Shown here in pieces: positions 18,946 through 27,345 of a DNA stretch of 64,000 nt. The position numbers were made by a program, and so were the translations under genes. How positions within the stretch are numbered: the first letter of the stretch is position 1; every line of letters begins with the position of its first letter. The notes under the pieces were generated by a model. The model had not been told where the DNA came from. It made no database searches and saw nothing but the letters and a program-made list of their open reading frames with translations. This DNA comes from Flavobacterium sp. KMS (GTDB lineage Bacteria; Bacteroidota; Bacteroidia; Flavobacteriales; Flavobacteriaceae). The stretch is taken from contig NZ_JSYP01000010.1 of the NCBI RefSeq assembly GCF_000813005.1, positions 81,828-145,827 of the forward strand, given 5' to 3'.

Positions 18946-19431
18946 CTACTTTACAGTTTGCTTTTCTTCTGCAGAAAAACTTTTAGATTGTAGGATAAAG
19001 TTCTTTAGGTATTCTTTTAGCACAGTATTTTGATCTTTATAATGTGCCAGAATAAATTTTTTGTCTTCTTTGATGTTTTTTTTATAACCCGTAATTCCAG
19101 GAACATTTTCCTGAATACTTAATCGAATCATTCTAATTTCTATCGAGTTTGGCTCTTTTACGATAGTGCTTTCTAATAATTTAGCACCTTCTTTAAAACG
19201 ACTCATTTTGGACGAAAGTTTCTTCTCATATTTAGAATCCAATAGGATAGAAGCGGCTTTATATGCTACCAGAATATTTTCGTCTGTGGTAGAAATGTCA
19301 TTTAGTTTTGCAGTAAAATCTTTTGCACTTGTTTCAGAACCTGAAGCTGTTGGATATATTTTTCTGATAGTTGCAAGATCTGGTGTACTTACCAGACTTA
19401 CTAATAAAAATAAGGATAAAAATAATTTCAT
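18946..19431 (-). CDS. Exported protein of unknown function
   Basis: The 161 residues start with a signal peptide (LFLSLFLLVSLVS). The rest is helical and charged, with a segment like a single TPR/SEL-type repeat (LLDSKYEKKLSSKMSRFKEG and TIVKEPNSIEIRMIRLSIQE). I do not recognise a named family. It lies between a hotdog dehydratase gene (2-base gap) and the GT2 fusion gene, so it is very probably part of the pigment operon. Confidence 0.7.
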   Translation of the reverse strand: MKLFLSLFLLVSLVSTPDLATIRKIYPTASGSETSAKDFTAKLNDISTTDENILVAYKAASILLDSKYEKKLSSKMSRFKEGAKLLESTIVKEPNSIEIRMIRLSIQENVPGITGYKKNIKEDKKFILAHYKDQNTVLKEYLKNFILQSKSFSAEEKQTVK

Positions 19432-19433
19432 GA

Positions 19434-19805
19434 TTAAGTCTTTTTATAAACATTGCTTAGTTTTAAAGCAACCGTTTCATTAAAATAAGTCGTGTTTTTT
19501 ACTTTTACTAAACCGTCTTCGGTTGTGGTGATATCCAATTCTAAACGTAATTCGGGTGTAACTTCGGGATTAATTAGCGCCATGAACTTTACATTACTTA
19601 GCGTTTGCATCATTAGGTTACTTTTGGTAATTGTTTCCGAAAGTTCTTTTATAATTTGTATCATACATACTCCCGGCATTATCGGGTTGTCTGGAAAATG
19701 ACCTTTAAAAACATCGTGTTTATCATTTACCAAAATGACAGCATCGTATTTAGAATCATTTGTGTTTTCTAATGAAAGTATTTTATAAAAGTCTTTTAAA
19801 ACCAT
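19434..19805 (-). CDS. FabZ/ApeI-like 3-hydroxyacyl-ACP dehydratase (hotdog fold)
   Basis: The 123 residues are one hotdog domain with the motif FKGHFPDNPIMPGVCMIQI (about residues 33-51). In FabZ the His of GHFPG and a Glu 14 residues later are catalytic. Here the His is kept, but the Glu position holds Gln (MIQII). The family removes water from 3-hydroxyacyl carrier-protein thioesters, the step that makes polyene double bonds. Two further hotdog genes at 32892-33787 show the opposite pattern. It lies between an exported-protein gene and two barrel genes. Confidence 0.82.
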   Translation of the reverse strand: MVLKDFYKILSLENTNDSKYDAVILVNDKHDVFKGHFPDNPIMPGVCMIQIIKELSETITKSNLMMQTLSNVKFMALINPEVTPELRLELDITTTEDGLVKVKNTTYFNETVALKLSNVYKKT

Positions 19806-19815
19806 AGTTGTATTT

Positions 19816-20460
19816 TTATTTCCCGAAAGTGTATGTTGCTCCTATTTGATAAACTAAATTAGTACTATTAGCTCCATTTGCATAATAATTAGTAAATGCA
19901 TCGGTTAGACCTTTTTTAATTCTTGCTTCAAATGAAACTCCATTTTTAAGGCTGTATCCTAATCCACCAATAATTCCTAAATCGATATCTTGCCCTTTAT
20001 TGAAATTTCTTTCTTTATCATTTGGGTCTACTTTAAATGTATCTGCAATAAGTATGTCACAAAAAGGTCCTACTAATACATAAACACTTTCCGTAAAATT
20101 AAATTTATTAATCGTTACTCCAGAAATATATTGCAGTGATGCATTTACATTGGCTTCTTTATAACCAGTAATATAATAACTATTTGTTGCATTGTCATAA
20201 ATAGTTATAGTTCCCATAGAAACGTTTCCTTTACCTCCTTGTCTTGAATATGTTAATTCAGGTTGTAATGTGTAAAATTTCGAAAGTTTTAAAGCTCCAA
20301 ATGCTCCGATGTAAAAATCGGTTTTGTTTCCAAGATTTGAATCTGTCAATTTTGAAATGTTAATTCCGGCTTGAATTCCCGGTTTAAAAGTTACTTGTGC
20401 TTGAGCCTGAAAAATTCCTATAATCGAGAATGCGGCAAAAAATAAATTTCTATAATTCAT
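19816..20460 (-). CDS. PorT-like outer-membrane beta-barrel protein (1)
   Basis: The 214 residues have a signal peptide (ending FQAQAQ), the typical opening VTFKPGIQAGINISKLTDS, and a final strand ending YQIGATYTFGK with an aromatic near the C terminus, as in 8-strand barrels of the PorT family. The adjacent gene encodes a paralogue with the same start (VTVSPGIRGGLNISNLTNF), so the pair arose by tandem duplication. They may anchor or pass pigment in the outer membrane, but no specific function is known. Confidence 0.82.
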   Translation of the reverse strand: MNYRNLFFAAFSIIGIFQAQAQVTFKPGIQAGINISKLTDSNLGNKTDFYIGAFGALKLSKFYTLQPELTYSRQGGKGNVSMGTITIYDNATNSYYITGYKEANVNASLQYISGVTINKFNFTESVYVLVGPFCDILIADTFKVDPNDKERNFNKGQDIDLGIIGGLGYSLKNGVSFEARIKKGLTDAFTNYYANGANSTNLVYQIGATYTFGK

Positions 20461-20464
20461 TGTT

Positions 20465-21082
20465 CTATTTTACTTTAAATGTATAACTAATCCCAATTTG
20501 GAAAACGTTATTTAAGATGATGTTATCATAGTAGTCGTCGTAGTAGTTGTTGTTATTATCAATACCATCATATCCGTAAATATCGATTAGTCCTTGTTTA
20601 AATCTTGCTTCAAAAGTTAAACCATTAGGCAAAGTATATCCAAGACCAGCAACGAAAGCAACATCAACTCCAACAGGATTGTAGTCGTATGAAGGGAAAT
20701 TGTCACTTGTTTTAAAATCTACCGACGGACCACCTAATATATGAAATCCACCTCCCGCAAAATGAAATTTAGCAACTGCACCTAATGAAACATAATTTAA
20801 TTCGTAGGTTACTTTTCTTGATCTAAATGATCCTAATGCGTATTCACGTGCTTCTGCACCTTGTCTTGTATAGGTTAATTCTGGCTGAAGGGTAAAATAT
20901 TTATTGAATCTTATGGCTACCAAACCCCCCACATAAAAATCTGTTTTAGCGTCGCTAGATCCAAAATTAGTTAAGTTCGAAATATTTAAACCCCCACGAA
21001 TTCCTGGACTTACAGTTACCTGAGCTTGTGTGTTAAGGATTCCAACAAGGAATACAACTGCGATTAAGATTAATTTTTTCAT
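20465..21082 (-). CDS. PorT-like outer-membrane beta-barrel protein (2)
   Basis: The 205-residue paralogue of the next gene downstream (4-base gap) has a signal peptide (GILNTQAQ), the segment FTLQPELTYTRQGAEA, which matches YTLQPELTYSRQGGKG in its neighbour, and the end strand FQIGISYTFKVK. A short Tyr/Asp/Asn-rich loop (DGIDNNNNYYDDYYD) near residues 175-190 is unusual and probably surface exposed. Confidence 0.82.
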   Translation of the reverse strand: MKKLILIAVVFLVGILNTQAQVTVSPGIRGGLNISNLTNFGSSDAKTDFYVGGLVAIRFNKYFTLQPELTYTRQGAEAREYALGSFRSRKVTYELNYVSLGAVAKFHFAGGGFHILGGPSVDFKTSDNFPSYDYNPVGVDVAFVAGLGYTLPNGLTFEARFKQGLIDIYGYDGIDNNNNYYDDYYDNIILNNVFQIGISYTFKVK

Positions 21083-21115
21083 TTTTGATTTAATTTTTAA
21101 TGATTCGTTTAAGTT

Positions 21116-21754
21116 TTACTCTGATTTAAAATAATTCAGCTCTATTTTTAACTTTATATTTTGATGTAAAATCTCTATTTTTTCTGCAAAAATATTGTTT
21201 TCTGAACTAAAACTAATAGTTATTTTTTCTTTTGTTTGTGAGGCATGTACTACCTTCTCTAGTTTGTTATTTTCTTTAGATAAAAATATAAAATTATATT
21301 GGTTGTCATCTTTGGTTTGGTAGATGGTATTTTCTTGATTTTCAAATAATTTGTCGATTATGTAGTTCTTTTTAAGAAGTAAACGAAAATCTTTTTTTAA
21401 GGTCGAAATAAGAATTTTTCGGTCTAATTCGGATACAATTGAGTTGACTTTAAAACTGGTTTCCGAAATTTCAAAGTCTAATAATTTGTTACCAAATTCA
21501 GTTGTAAATACTACTCGATGTGTAGTATCATTTATTTTCTTGGCAATAAAAATTCCTGACAGTTCATGACCATAAACCGTTATGTTTGCTTTATAGACAT
21601 AATCAATTTCGGGATTAGAAAAATAAGGAGCTTCGTAAGTCGTTTTTTCTAATGGTTTTGGAGTATAATTTTTGGTAATTTTTTGACCACAAGAAAATAA
21701 GAAAATGACTAGAAAGCAATTAATTAGTAAAAACGGAGTCGTCGATTTTTGCAT
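21116..21754 (-). CDS. Lipoprotein of unknown function (LolB-like context)
   Basis: The 212 residues carry a lipoprotein signal with lipobox FLFSCG (Cys22). The rest is beta-rich with no motif that I can name. The start overlaps the end of the LolA-like gene by 35 bases, so translation is probably coupled. Aryl-polyene loci often pair a LolA-like carrier with a small lipoprotein, which suggests a LolB-like acceptor or pigment-binding role; this is inference. Confidence 0.68.
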   Translation of the reverse strand: MQKSTTPFLLINCFLVIFLFSCGQKITKNYTPKPLEKTTYEAPYFSNPEIDYVYKANITVYGHELSGIFIAKKINDTTHRVVFTTEFGNKLLDFEISETSFKVNSIVSELDRKILISTLKKDFRLLLKKNYIIDKLFENQENTIYQTKDDNQYNFIFLSKENNKLEKVVHASQTKEKITISFSSENNIFAEKIEILHQNIKLKIELNYFKSE

Positions 21755-22358
21755 TTATCACTTTATTTTTAAGTACAATTCGAGTATAATCTTCAGATGA
21801 TTCAAGTAATTTTACCTGAACAACAGTTGCGTCTTCTTTATCAAAAGTCAATTCTATTTGCTTGATGTATTTTTTTAAAGTTACATCTTTTGGAATAAAC
21901 TTGGCAATGTTCTGGTTTTTTGATTTAAAATAACTGATGCTAAATTCCTTATCATCAAACATATCGCCACTTACACTACCTACAATAAGTTTATTGATTC
22001 GACCAAAGATTTTGCTGTTTCCAATATCAACAGCACTTTTTTTGCCTTCGTCATTAATCAGGATTTTACCGTTTTTAAAAACAATACTATAATTATATGG
22101 TTTCTTGTATTGCCATTGTAATAAGCTTGGTTCCTTAAAAATCATCTTTCCAGATGTTTCAATATCCTTGGATAAAAAATCCAAATGTTTGTACTGAATG
22201 AAATCGGTACTTAATGTTTTTATTTTTTTAGAAACTACATTCACAGATTGCTTGAAAGCTGCAATTTCACTATCAGACATTTTTTGTTCTTGTGCAAAGG
22301 AGTTCAAGACGAACAGGTTCAGAATTATAACGGATAAGTATATTTTAGTCTTCTTCAT
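21720..22358 (-). CDS. LolA-like outer-membrane lipoprotein carrier
   Basis: The 212 residues have a signal peptide (ending LNSFAQ) and a LolA-type core: STDFIQYKHLDFLSKDIETS, then GKMIFKEPSLLQWQYKKPYN and KILINDEGKKSAVDIG. LolA carries lipoproteins through the periplasm. A dedicated copy within the pigment cluster may instead ferry the hydrophobic pigment or its lipid form to the outer membrane, as proposed for aryl-polyene loci. It overlaps both neighbours. Confidence 0.83.
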   Translation of the reverse strand: MKKTKIYLSVIILNLFVLNSFAQEQKMSDSEIAAFKQSVNVVSKKIKTLSTDFIQYKHLDFLSKDIETSGKMIFKEPSLLQWQYKKPYNYSIVFKNGKILINDEGKKSAVDIGNSKIFGRINKLIVGSVSGDMFDDKEFSISYFKSKNQNIAKFIPKDVTLKKYIKQIELTFDKEDATVVQVKLLESSEDYTRIVLKNKVINAKIDDSVFTN

Positions 22359-23124
22359 ATGCTTTAAGATTCAAAAGTTTTTCAACCGAAATTACGGTGT
22401 AATTGTTTTGCTGCAAGAACTGCAAGAACTGTTCCAAGACCAAAACCGAATGCTTGGCTGTATCGTGCAAAAGTACAATTCCGCCAGGAGAAACTCGTTT
22501 TATAATGCGATTGTAAATGATTTCTTGGTCTTTAATGCCGCCATCAAGGGATCGGATATTCCAACCAATTACTTTATGTTTACTTATTTTTAAAGCTCTT
22601 CGTATAGATGGTGTTGTTACGCCATACGGTGGACGGAAAAATTGTATTTTTTTTGAAGTAAATTTTTCCAGCAATGCATCCGTTTTCCTCAGTTCTTCGA
22701 GTATTTTTTTTGCATTGTAAAAATCAAAAAAATCAGAATGACTATAAGAATGATTCCCTACCAAATGTCCTTCGGATAAAATACGTTCTATAATTTCGGG
22801 ATGTTTCTCGATGTTTTTTCCAATGCAGAAAAAGGTAGCTTTTACATCGTATTTTTTTAAAACATCCAGAATTTCTAATGTAGTTTCGCTCGGACCATCA
22901 TCAAACGTTAATGCAATTTTCTTCCTGGTCAATGATGGATTATTGCAATAGGCTCTTACATGATAATTAGAATTTATTCGTGCCGAGTTTATCGCAGCAA
23001 TACTCAACCAGATTATTCCAATGATAATAAACCACCAAATATTGATTGCGATATAAAGTTTCGAAAGAAGCAGTAAAAGCAATATGATGATAAAAAACAA
23101 AGAAGTGTTTTTATGCGTTATCAT
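22345..23124 (-). CDS. Polysaccharide deacetylase family protein (NodB homology)
   Basis: The 259 residues have two N-terminal membrane helices (about 8-46) and a NodB domain. The motifs are KIALTFDDGPSETT (metal and base Asp), GNHSYSHSDF (two metal His), FFRPPYG, and LLHDTAKHS. All catalytic residues look present. The family removes acetyl or related groups from amino sugars, or acts on other N- or O-acyl groups. Its role in pigment formation is unknown. It overlaps the upstream ketosynthase-like gene by 4 bases. Confidence 0.85.
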   Translation of the reverse strand: MITHKNTSLFFIIILLLLLLSKLYIAINIWWFIIIGIIWLSIAAINSARINSNYHVRAYCNNPSLTRKKIALTFDDGPSETTLEILDVLKKYDVKATFFCIGKNIEKHPEIIERILSEGHLVGNHSYSHSDFFDFYNAKKILEELRKTDALLEKFTSKKIQFFRPPYGVTTPSIRRALKISKHKVIGWNIRSLDGGIKDQEIIYNRIIKRVSPGGIVLLHDTAKHSVLVLEQFLQFLQQNNYTVISVEKLLNLKAYEED

Positions 23125-24182
23125 TTTGAAATTAATGTAAAACTATGGTCTTTACCGTTTAATTGATTGTACAATAAAATAGTATTATATGCTGGTTTCT
23201 CTAGTGAATTAACTTTAATCAGTTCTGGAATTGTTTGTGTTTTGATAATTTTAGAACCAACCCATAATCCAAAAGACGAAGCGGTATTGTATTCTCCACA
23301 AAGATGTTTGTAATAAACCTGTGGTGTATTTGCGAAAGCATTTTCGGTTAAATTGGTATAATAAGAATCGAATTCTACATCACCATTTAAGCCTAAAACC
23401 ACAGCATCAATATCCGAAATTTTTAAATTATTCGATTTTAAGAATTTAATAATTTCAGCTTCAACTTCATTTTCTTGTAACTTGTTCTTGATTTCTACAT
23501 CTAGAAGTTCAGCATAAGTAGTTTCTTTTTTTTCATTTTCTAAAACAAAAAAACTAGCTCCTTCACCACAAACATATCCTTTTGTGGTTTCGTTTAAAAG
23601 TTCGTAAGGTTCGTTTCTTTCTCCTTTTATGTATCCTGCTAATTTAAAAAGTGAGATAGTATAATCTCCGTTTTCATCAACTCCACCCACTAATACTGAG
23701 TTGGCTTCGTTTCCTTCAATCTGCATTTTTGCATCCAAAAGAGCCGACTCAAAGGAGATTGCACCATTTACATAAGTAAAGTTATATCCCTTGCATTGCA
23801 ATGTTAGGGCAATTTGTGCTCCAACAGTATTGTGTGTTGATTGTATAAAAGCAGTAGGAGTTAAAAACTCCTCGTTATTATCGATAATTGCTTTTAGGAA
23901 TTTCTCCGAATCTTCGATGCAACCCATTCCAGTTCCAGTAATAATAGCATCGATATTCGAAATATTGGCTTCTTTTAATGCATAAGCCGAAGCTACGATC
24001 CCGTTTTTAATTCCATTAGCCATTCTTCGGCTTGCAACTGGAGAAATGAAATCTTTGTAGACAGGTTTTTTTAAAAATAAAACGTTGTCATTTTTATTCC
24101 ATTCAGCATCTTCTAAAAAAACAGTATCAAATGTTTTTTGAGCTGAAAGACAACCTGTACCATTTATATATGTTTTCCTCAT
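23121..24182 (-). CDS. Ketosynthase-like protein lacking catalytic residues (chain-length-factor type)
   Basis: The 353 residues keep the thiolase fold (IITGTGMGCIEDSEKFL, FIQSTHNTVGAQIAL), but the active-site Cys is missing: the nucleophile elbow reads VNGAISFESALL where TACSSGA would be. The first catalytic His region (HGTGT) reads GLNGDVEFD. This is the pattern of chain-length factors, which pair with an active ketosynthase. The active gene at 24179-25381 overlaps it by 4 bases, so they probably form a heterodimer that extends the polyene. Confidence 0.85.
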   Translation of the reverse strand: MRKTYINGTGCLSAQKTFDTVFLEDAEWNKNDNVLFLKKPVYKDFISPVASRRMANGIKNGIVASAYALKEANISNIDAIITGTGMGCIEDSEKFLKAIIDNNEEFLTPTAFIQSTHNTVGAQIALTLQCKGYNFTYVNGAISFESALLDAKMQIEGNEANSVLVGGVDENGDYTISLFKLAGYIKGERNEPYELLNETTKGYVCGEGASFFVLENEKKETTYAELLDVEIKNKLQENEVEAEIIKFLKSNNLKISDIDAVVLGLNGDVEFDSYYTNLTENAFANTPQVYYKHLCGEYNTASSFGLWVGSKIIKTQTIPELIKVNSLEKPAYNTILLYNQLNGKDHSFTLISK

Positions 24183-25381
24183 TTGCTTTTAGAAAATATA
24201 AGAGTAGAACAATTACCACCAAATCCGAAAGAATTTGATAATACGTGTTCGATATTTTTATGTTTTAATGTTGTTTGTGGCGTTAGGTTAAATTCCTGCA
24301 TTGGAGTTTCAAAGTTTAAACTTGGGAAAACCACATTGTTCTGAATAGCAAGTACGCTATAAACCGCTTCGATTGCTGCTGCCGCCGCAAGTGTATGTCC
24401 TGTAAAAGGTTTGGTTGAGCTAAAATCGGGAACAGGTTTCTGGTCGTAAATTCTAAGAATTGCTCTTCCCTCAGATAAATCATTATTGGGAGTTGCTGTT
24501 CCGTGAACATTTATATAATCGATCTCGCCAGGGTTTATAGCAGCAACATCAAATGCTTTTTTCATAGCAAGATAAGCGCCATCGCCATTTTCGGATGAAG
24601 CAGTTTGATGAAAAGCATCATTGGCATTGCCATAACCCGAAACACGAGCAAGTACTTTTTTGTTTTCTTTTTTTACAATTTCTTCAGATTCTAAAACTAA
24701 GAACGCAGCTGCTTCGCCTAGGTTTAATCCTTTGCGTTCATCATCAAATGGTTTATTATATCCATCAGATAATATCATTAAAGTTTTAAAACCGTTGATT
24801 GTAAATTTTGCCAAAGCATCGGTTCCACCAACAATTACTCGGTCTAGTTTTCCGGTTTTTATCAATCGTGCACCAAGCATAATTGCATTTGCAGCCGAAG
24901 AACAAGCCGTACTTATTGTAGTAACCATTCCTATTAATCCGAGTTCGTCGGCAATTTTTTGAGCTACATCGCCACAATTATGACAACTAATGTATTTTTC
25001 GAGTTCGGGATTATCGAAATAATCGTAATAATATTTCTCGGTCATATCCATTCCGCCAACGCTTGTTGCCGAAATTAATCCCGTTTTATATTCATTAATT
25101 GATGTAATTCCTGCATTTGCTACAGCTTCTTTGGCAGCAATTGTACCAAGCATAGCTGTTCTTGAAAAGTTGTTTTCTTCGTCAAGTTGTAATTGAGCGA
25201 TTAACTCAGCATTGGTTTTTTTTATTTCACCAACCTTAATAACATCGGCATGAACTGTCGAAATGTTTTCGATAGTTGTAATAGCAACTTTGTTATTTAT
25301 TAATGAAATATAATTTTCCTCAACCGAATTCCCGATTGAAGAAATTATTCCCATACCAGTTATAGCAACTCCTTTTACCAT
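24179..25381 (-). CDS. Beta-ketoacyl-ACP synthase (active KS of a KS-CLF pair)
   Basis: The 400 residues show the full Cys-His-His set: STACSSAANA, VHGTATPNND and FTGHTLAAAAAIEA. It condenses malonyl-ACP with the growing aryl polyene chain. It is immediately upstream of the non-catalytic partner. Its own upstream gap (25382-25627) is a composite repeat that separates it from the acyl carrier protein gene. Confidence 0.92.
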   Translation of the reverse strand: MVKGVAITGMGIISSIGNSVEENYISLINNKVAITTIENISTVHADVIKVGEIKKTNAELIAQLQLDEENNFSRTAMLGTIAAKEAVANAGITSINEYKTGLISATSVGGMDMTEKYYYDYFDNPELEKYISCHNCGDVAQKIADELGLIGMVTTISTACSSAANAIMLGARLIKTGKLDRVIVGGTDALAKFTINGFKTLMILSDGYNKPFDDERKGLNLGEAAAFLVLESEEIVKKENKKVLARVSGYGNANDAFHQTASSENGDGAYLAMKKAFDVAAINPGEIDYINVHGTATPNNDLSEGRAILRIYDQKPVPDFSSTKPFTGHTLAAAAAIEAVYSVLAIQNNVVFPSLNFETPMQEFNLTPQTTLKHKNIEHVLSNSFGFGGNCSTLIFSKSK

Positions 25382-25627
25382 TTTTTTAGACGACTTAGAT
25401 TTTTAGACTTACTTAGACTTCTTAGATTTTCTAGATAAAAATTCATGAAAAACTAGAGGATAGTTGAATAATTTAAAAATCGAACAATTTATTATTTTAA
25501 ACTTTGAAAAAGCTTTTTGAAACTATTTTAGACTTTTTAGATTTTAGACAATACTTTTATCTAATCCCGTCCCGACGTTTCGGGATCGGGATAAAAATCT
25601 AAGCCAGTCTAAGCAGTCTGAAAAAGT
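25382..25627. repeat. Composite intergenic repeat of TTAGACTTC-like words around a GC-rich hairpin
   Basis: The 246 bases between the ACP and KS genes contain degenerate words (TTAGACTT, CTTAGATTTT) on the left and their complements (AGTCTAAGCAGTCT) on the right. In between is a GC-rich hairpin at 25564-25592 (ATCCCG, T, CCCGA against TCGGG, AT, CGGGAT). The same words in the same inverted layout occur at 55603-55863. No gene is seen. Confidence 0.8.
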
Positions 25628-25885
25628 CTATTTAGTTCTATTAGCTGTTATGTAAGCAGCCATTGACTCAATTGATTGGAAAATTACTTTTCCTTCTTTC
25701 GGGTCAACTAATTTAATTCCGTAATCTTTATCAAGAATAACAATTAATTCCAAAGCATCGATAGAGTCTAAACCTAGACCATCTCCAAACAAAGGGTCAT
25801 TGTCATTAATATCTTCAAGGGTAATATCTTCAAGGTTTAAAACAGTAATAATTTTATTTTTTAATTCTAATTTTAATGCGTCCAT
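25628..25885 (-). CDS. Acyl carrier protein (pigment cluster, first)
   Basis: The 85-residue carrier protein has the phosphopantetheine site GLGLDSIDALELIV (Ser about residue 41). It carries the growing polyene as a thioester. It follows the truncated ketosynthase-like gene by 2 bases. A second carrier is encoded at 38469-38723 and the housekeeping AcpP at 54629-54865. No phosphopantetheinyl transferase gene is in the window. Confidence 0.93.
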   Translation of the reverse strand: MDALKLELKNKIITVLNLEDITLEDINDNDPLFGDGLGLDSIDALELIVILDKDYGIKLVDPKEGKVIFQSIESMAAYITANRTK

Positions 25886-25887
25886 GA

Positions 25888-26532
25888 TTATTTATTATAT
25901 AATGTTTCTATCGTTTCGTTTTGATACTTATGGTTTTCGTCTTTACCAATCAGGCAAAGAAAAGCTTTATATTCCTCATTAAAAAATTCAACCCATCCAC
26001 AAAGTACCTTTTCCGCTTTATTGGTATGCAAAAGCGTATTGGCATAACTGTTCATGAATTCTGGATTGAAGGCATCAAATATAAAGAAAGAATTCTCGCT
26101 TTTTAATTGATGACGTATGCTTATTTCGCCCAAGCAAATGTTTGGCAAGGTATAAACAAAAACGGCCGGACTTGGATAATAATTCTCTTTATCAGATATA
26201 GATTCCTGATACTTTACATCGGTATCTAAACTTGATGATTTATTGGCTAAAAGTAAAGCGGTATTGTTTTCTGTTTGCTTTGCCAGTTCACTATCGTTCG
26301 GGTCCGATTCTGTCTCAGACTTCAAAAGTAATTCGGCTCCTAAAAAAGCAAGTTTGCTTAAAGAATCCATTTTGAAAAACTTAGGATAATTAATCTCAAA
26401 ATTGCGATACGCTTGTTTCGAGAAATCAGCAAATAAAGTGGGTTCTGTTTTGAATACAGAAGCTTCATTCAAAACAATTTCGTTGTTTTGGATTGCGCAA
26501 TAGGATTGTATGTATGTTTTGTTTTGAGTCAT
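25888..26532 (-). CDS. Half-length ketosynthase-like protein without active-site Cys
   Basis: The 214 residues resemble the N-terminal half of a ketosynthase: SKLAFLGAELLL, TALLLANKSSSLDTD, then PSPAVFVYTLPNICLGEISI and SENSFFIFDAFNPEF. The last segment lies where the active Cys would be, and none is present. The C-terminal half with the two His is absent. The frame is intact with a normal stop, and the gene sits 2 bases from the ACP gene, so it is probably a conserved short family, perhaps a structural partner, rather than a decayed gene. Confidence 0.7.
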   Translation of the reverse strand: MTQNKTYIQSYCAIQNNEIVLNEASVFKTEPTLFADFSKQAYRNFEINYPKFFKMDSLSKLAFLGAELLLKSETESDPNDSELAKQTENNTALLLANKSSSLDTDVKYQESISDKENYYPSPAVFVYTLPNICLGEISIRHQLKSENSFFIFDAFNPEFMNSYANTLLHTNKAEKVLCGWVEFFNEEYKAFLCLIGKDENHKYQNETIETLYNK

Positions 26533-26629
26533 TTTATTTTAAACACTAATTAGCACTAATTTTTTGGTTTTTTAAATTTCACTAAGATTTGAATACTTTA
26601 AAATGTATAATCGCAATACTTCTTTTATT

Positions 26630-27319
26630 TTATGAAACCCAAGTATGAATGATTTTATCGATTTTCCATTTTCCAGATTTATTTTCAATTATAATTAAAA
26701 AGCCTCTTCCACATCTTCCACCTCCGCAAGAAGCACCGGCAGATAGTATCCCTGAGGTTTTTGTTTTATTAAACTGGATTCTCGATACTGAAATAGTTCC
26801 AACAGGCAATAAATTACTTTTGTCATCGAGATTCCAATTTTTTTCATGAGGATATTTTGATGTTCTTTGAAAATTAAACTTTTTATTATTTTCAAAAGTT
26901 TTTAAATCAAATTTGTATTCGTCTGTTTCTTTTGAAATGTCATAAGAGTATTTGGAAAGATTAATTTCTTTGATAATCATTTCAGTTTCTTGAGGACTAA
27001 TTTTTTTCACATCATCATAAACACCAATTAAAATTCGAGTTTTATCGTTTTTGATACTATCCTGTTCAAGATTATATTTTTTTAATTCAGCATGATAACC
27101 AATTGTATCTTCTTTATTGGTTTTAAAATCAATTCTTGGCATTGGCGGTGGAAGAATAGTTCTTCTATCCATATATATTGAGTCAACTATTTCAAGAAAA
27201 ACATTATTAATAACATTCTTCTCAAATTGTAGTTCGTCGACTTTCTCAATTTCCTTTTTTTTACATCCAAAAAAAGAAAGAAGAATAATGAATATAAATA
27301 TACCGGTTGATGATTTCAT
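26630..27319 (-). CDS. Lipoprotein of unknown function
   Basis: The 229 residues carry a lipoprotein signal with lipobox LSFFGCKKK (Cys19). The middle is charged, and the C terminus has GASCGGGRCGRGFLIIIENK followed by KIDKIIHTW. I do not recognise the family. It looks out of place between ketosynthase genes: both flanks (26533-26629 and 27320-27345) contain the CACTAATTAGCACTAATT and GTGCAATTCGTG words that mark intergenic repeats. It could be a later insertion into the pigment cluster. Confidence 0.6.
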   Translation of the reverse strand: MKSSTGIFIFIILLSFFGCKKKEIEKVDELQFEKNVINNVFLEIVDSIYMDRRTILPPPMPRIDFKTNKEDTIGYHAELKKYNLEQDSIKNDKTRILIGVYDDVKKISPQETEMIIKEINLSKYSYDISKETDEYKFDLKTFENNKKFNFQRTSKYPHEKNWNLDDKSNLLPVGTISVSRIQFNKTKTSGILSAGASCGGGRCGRGFLIIIENKSGKWKIDKIIHTWVS

Positions 27320-27345
27320 GTTTATTATCAGTTAATCTGTGAAAA

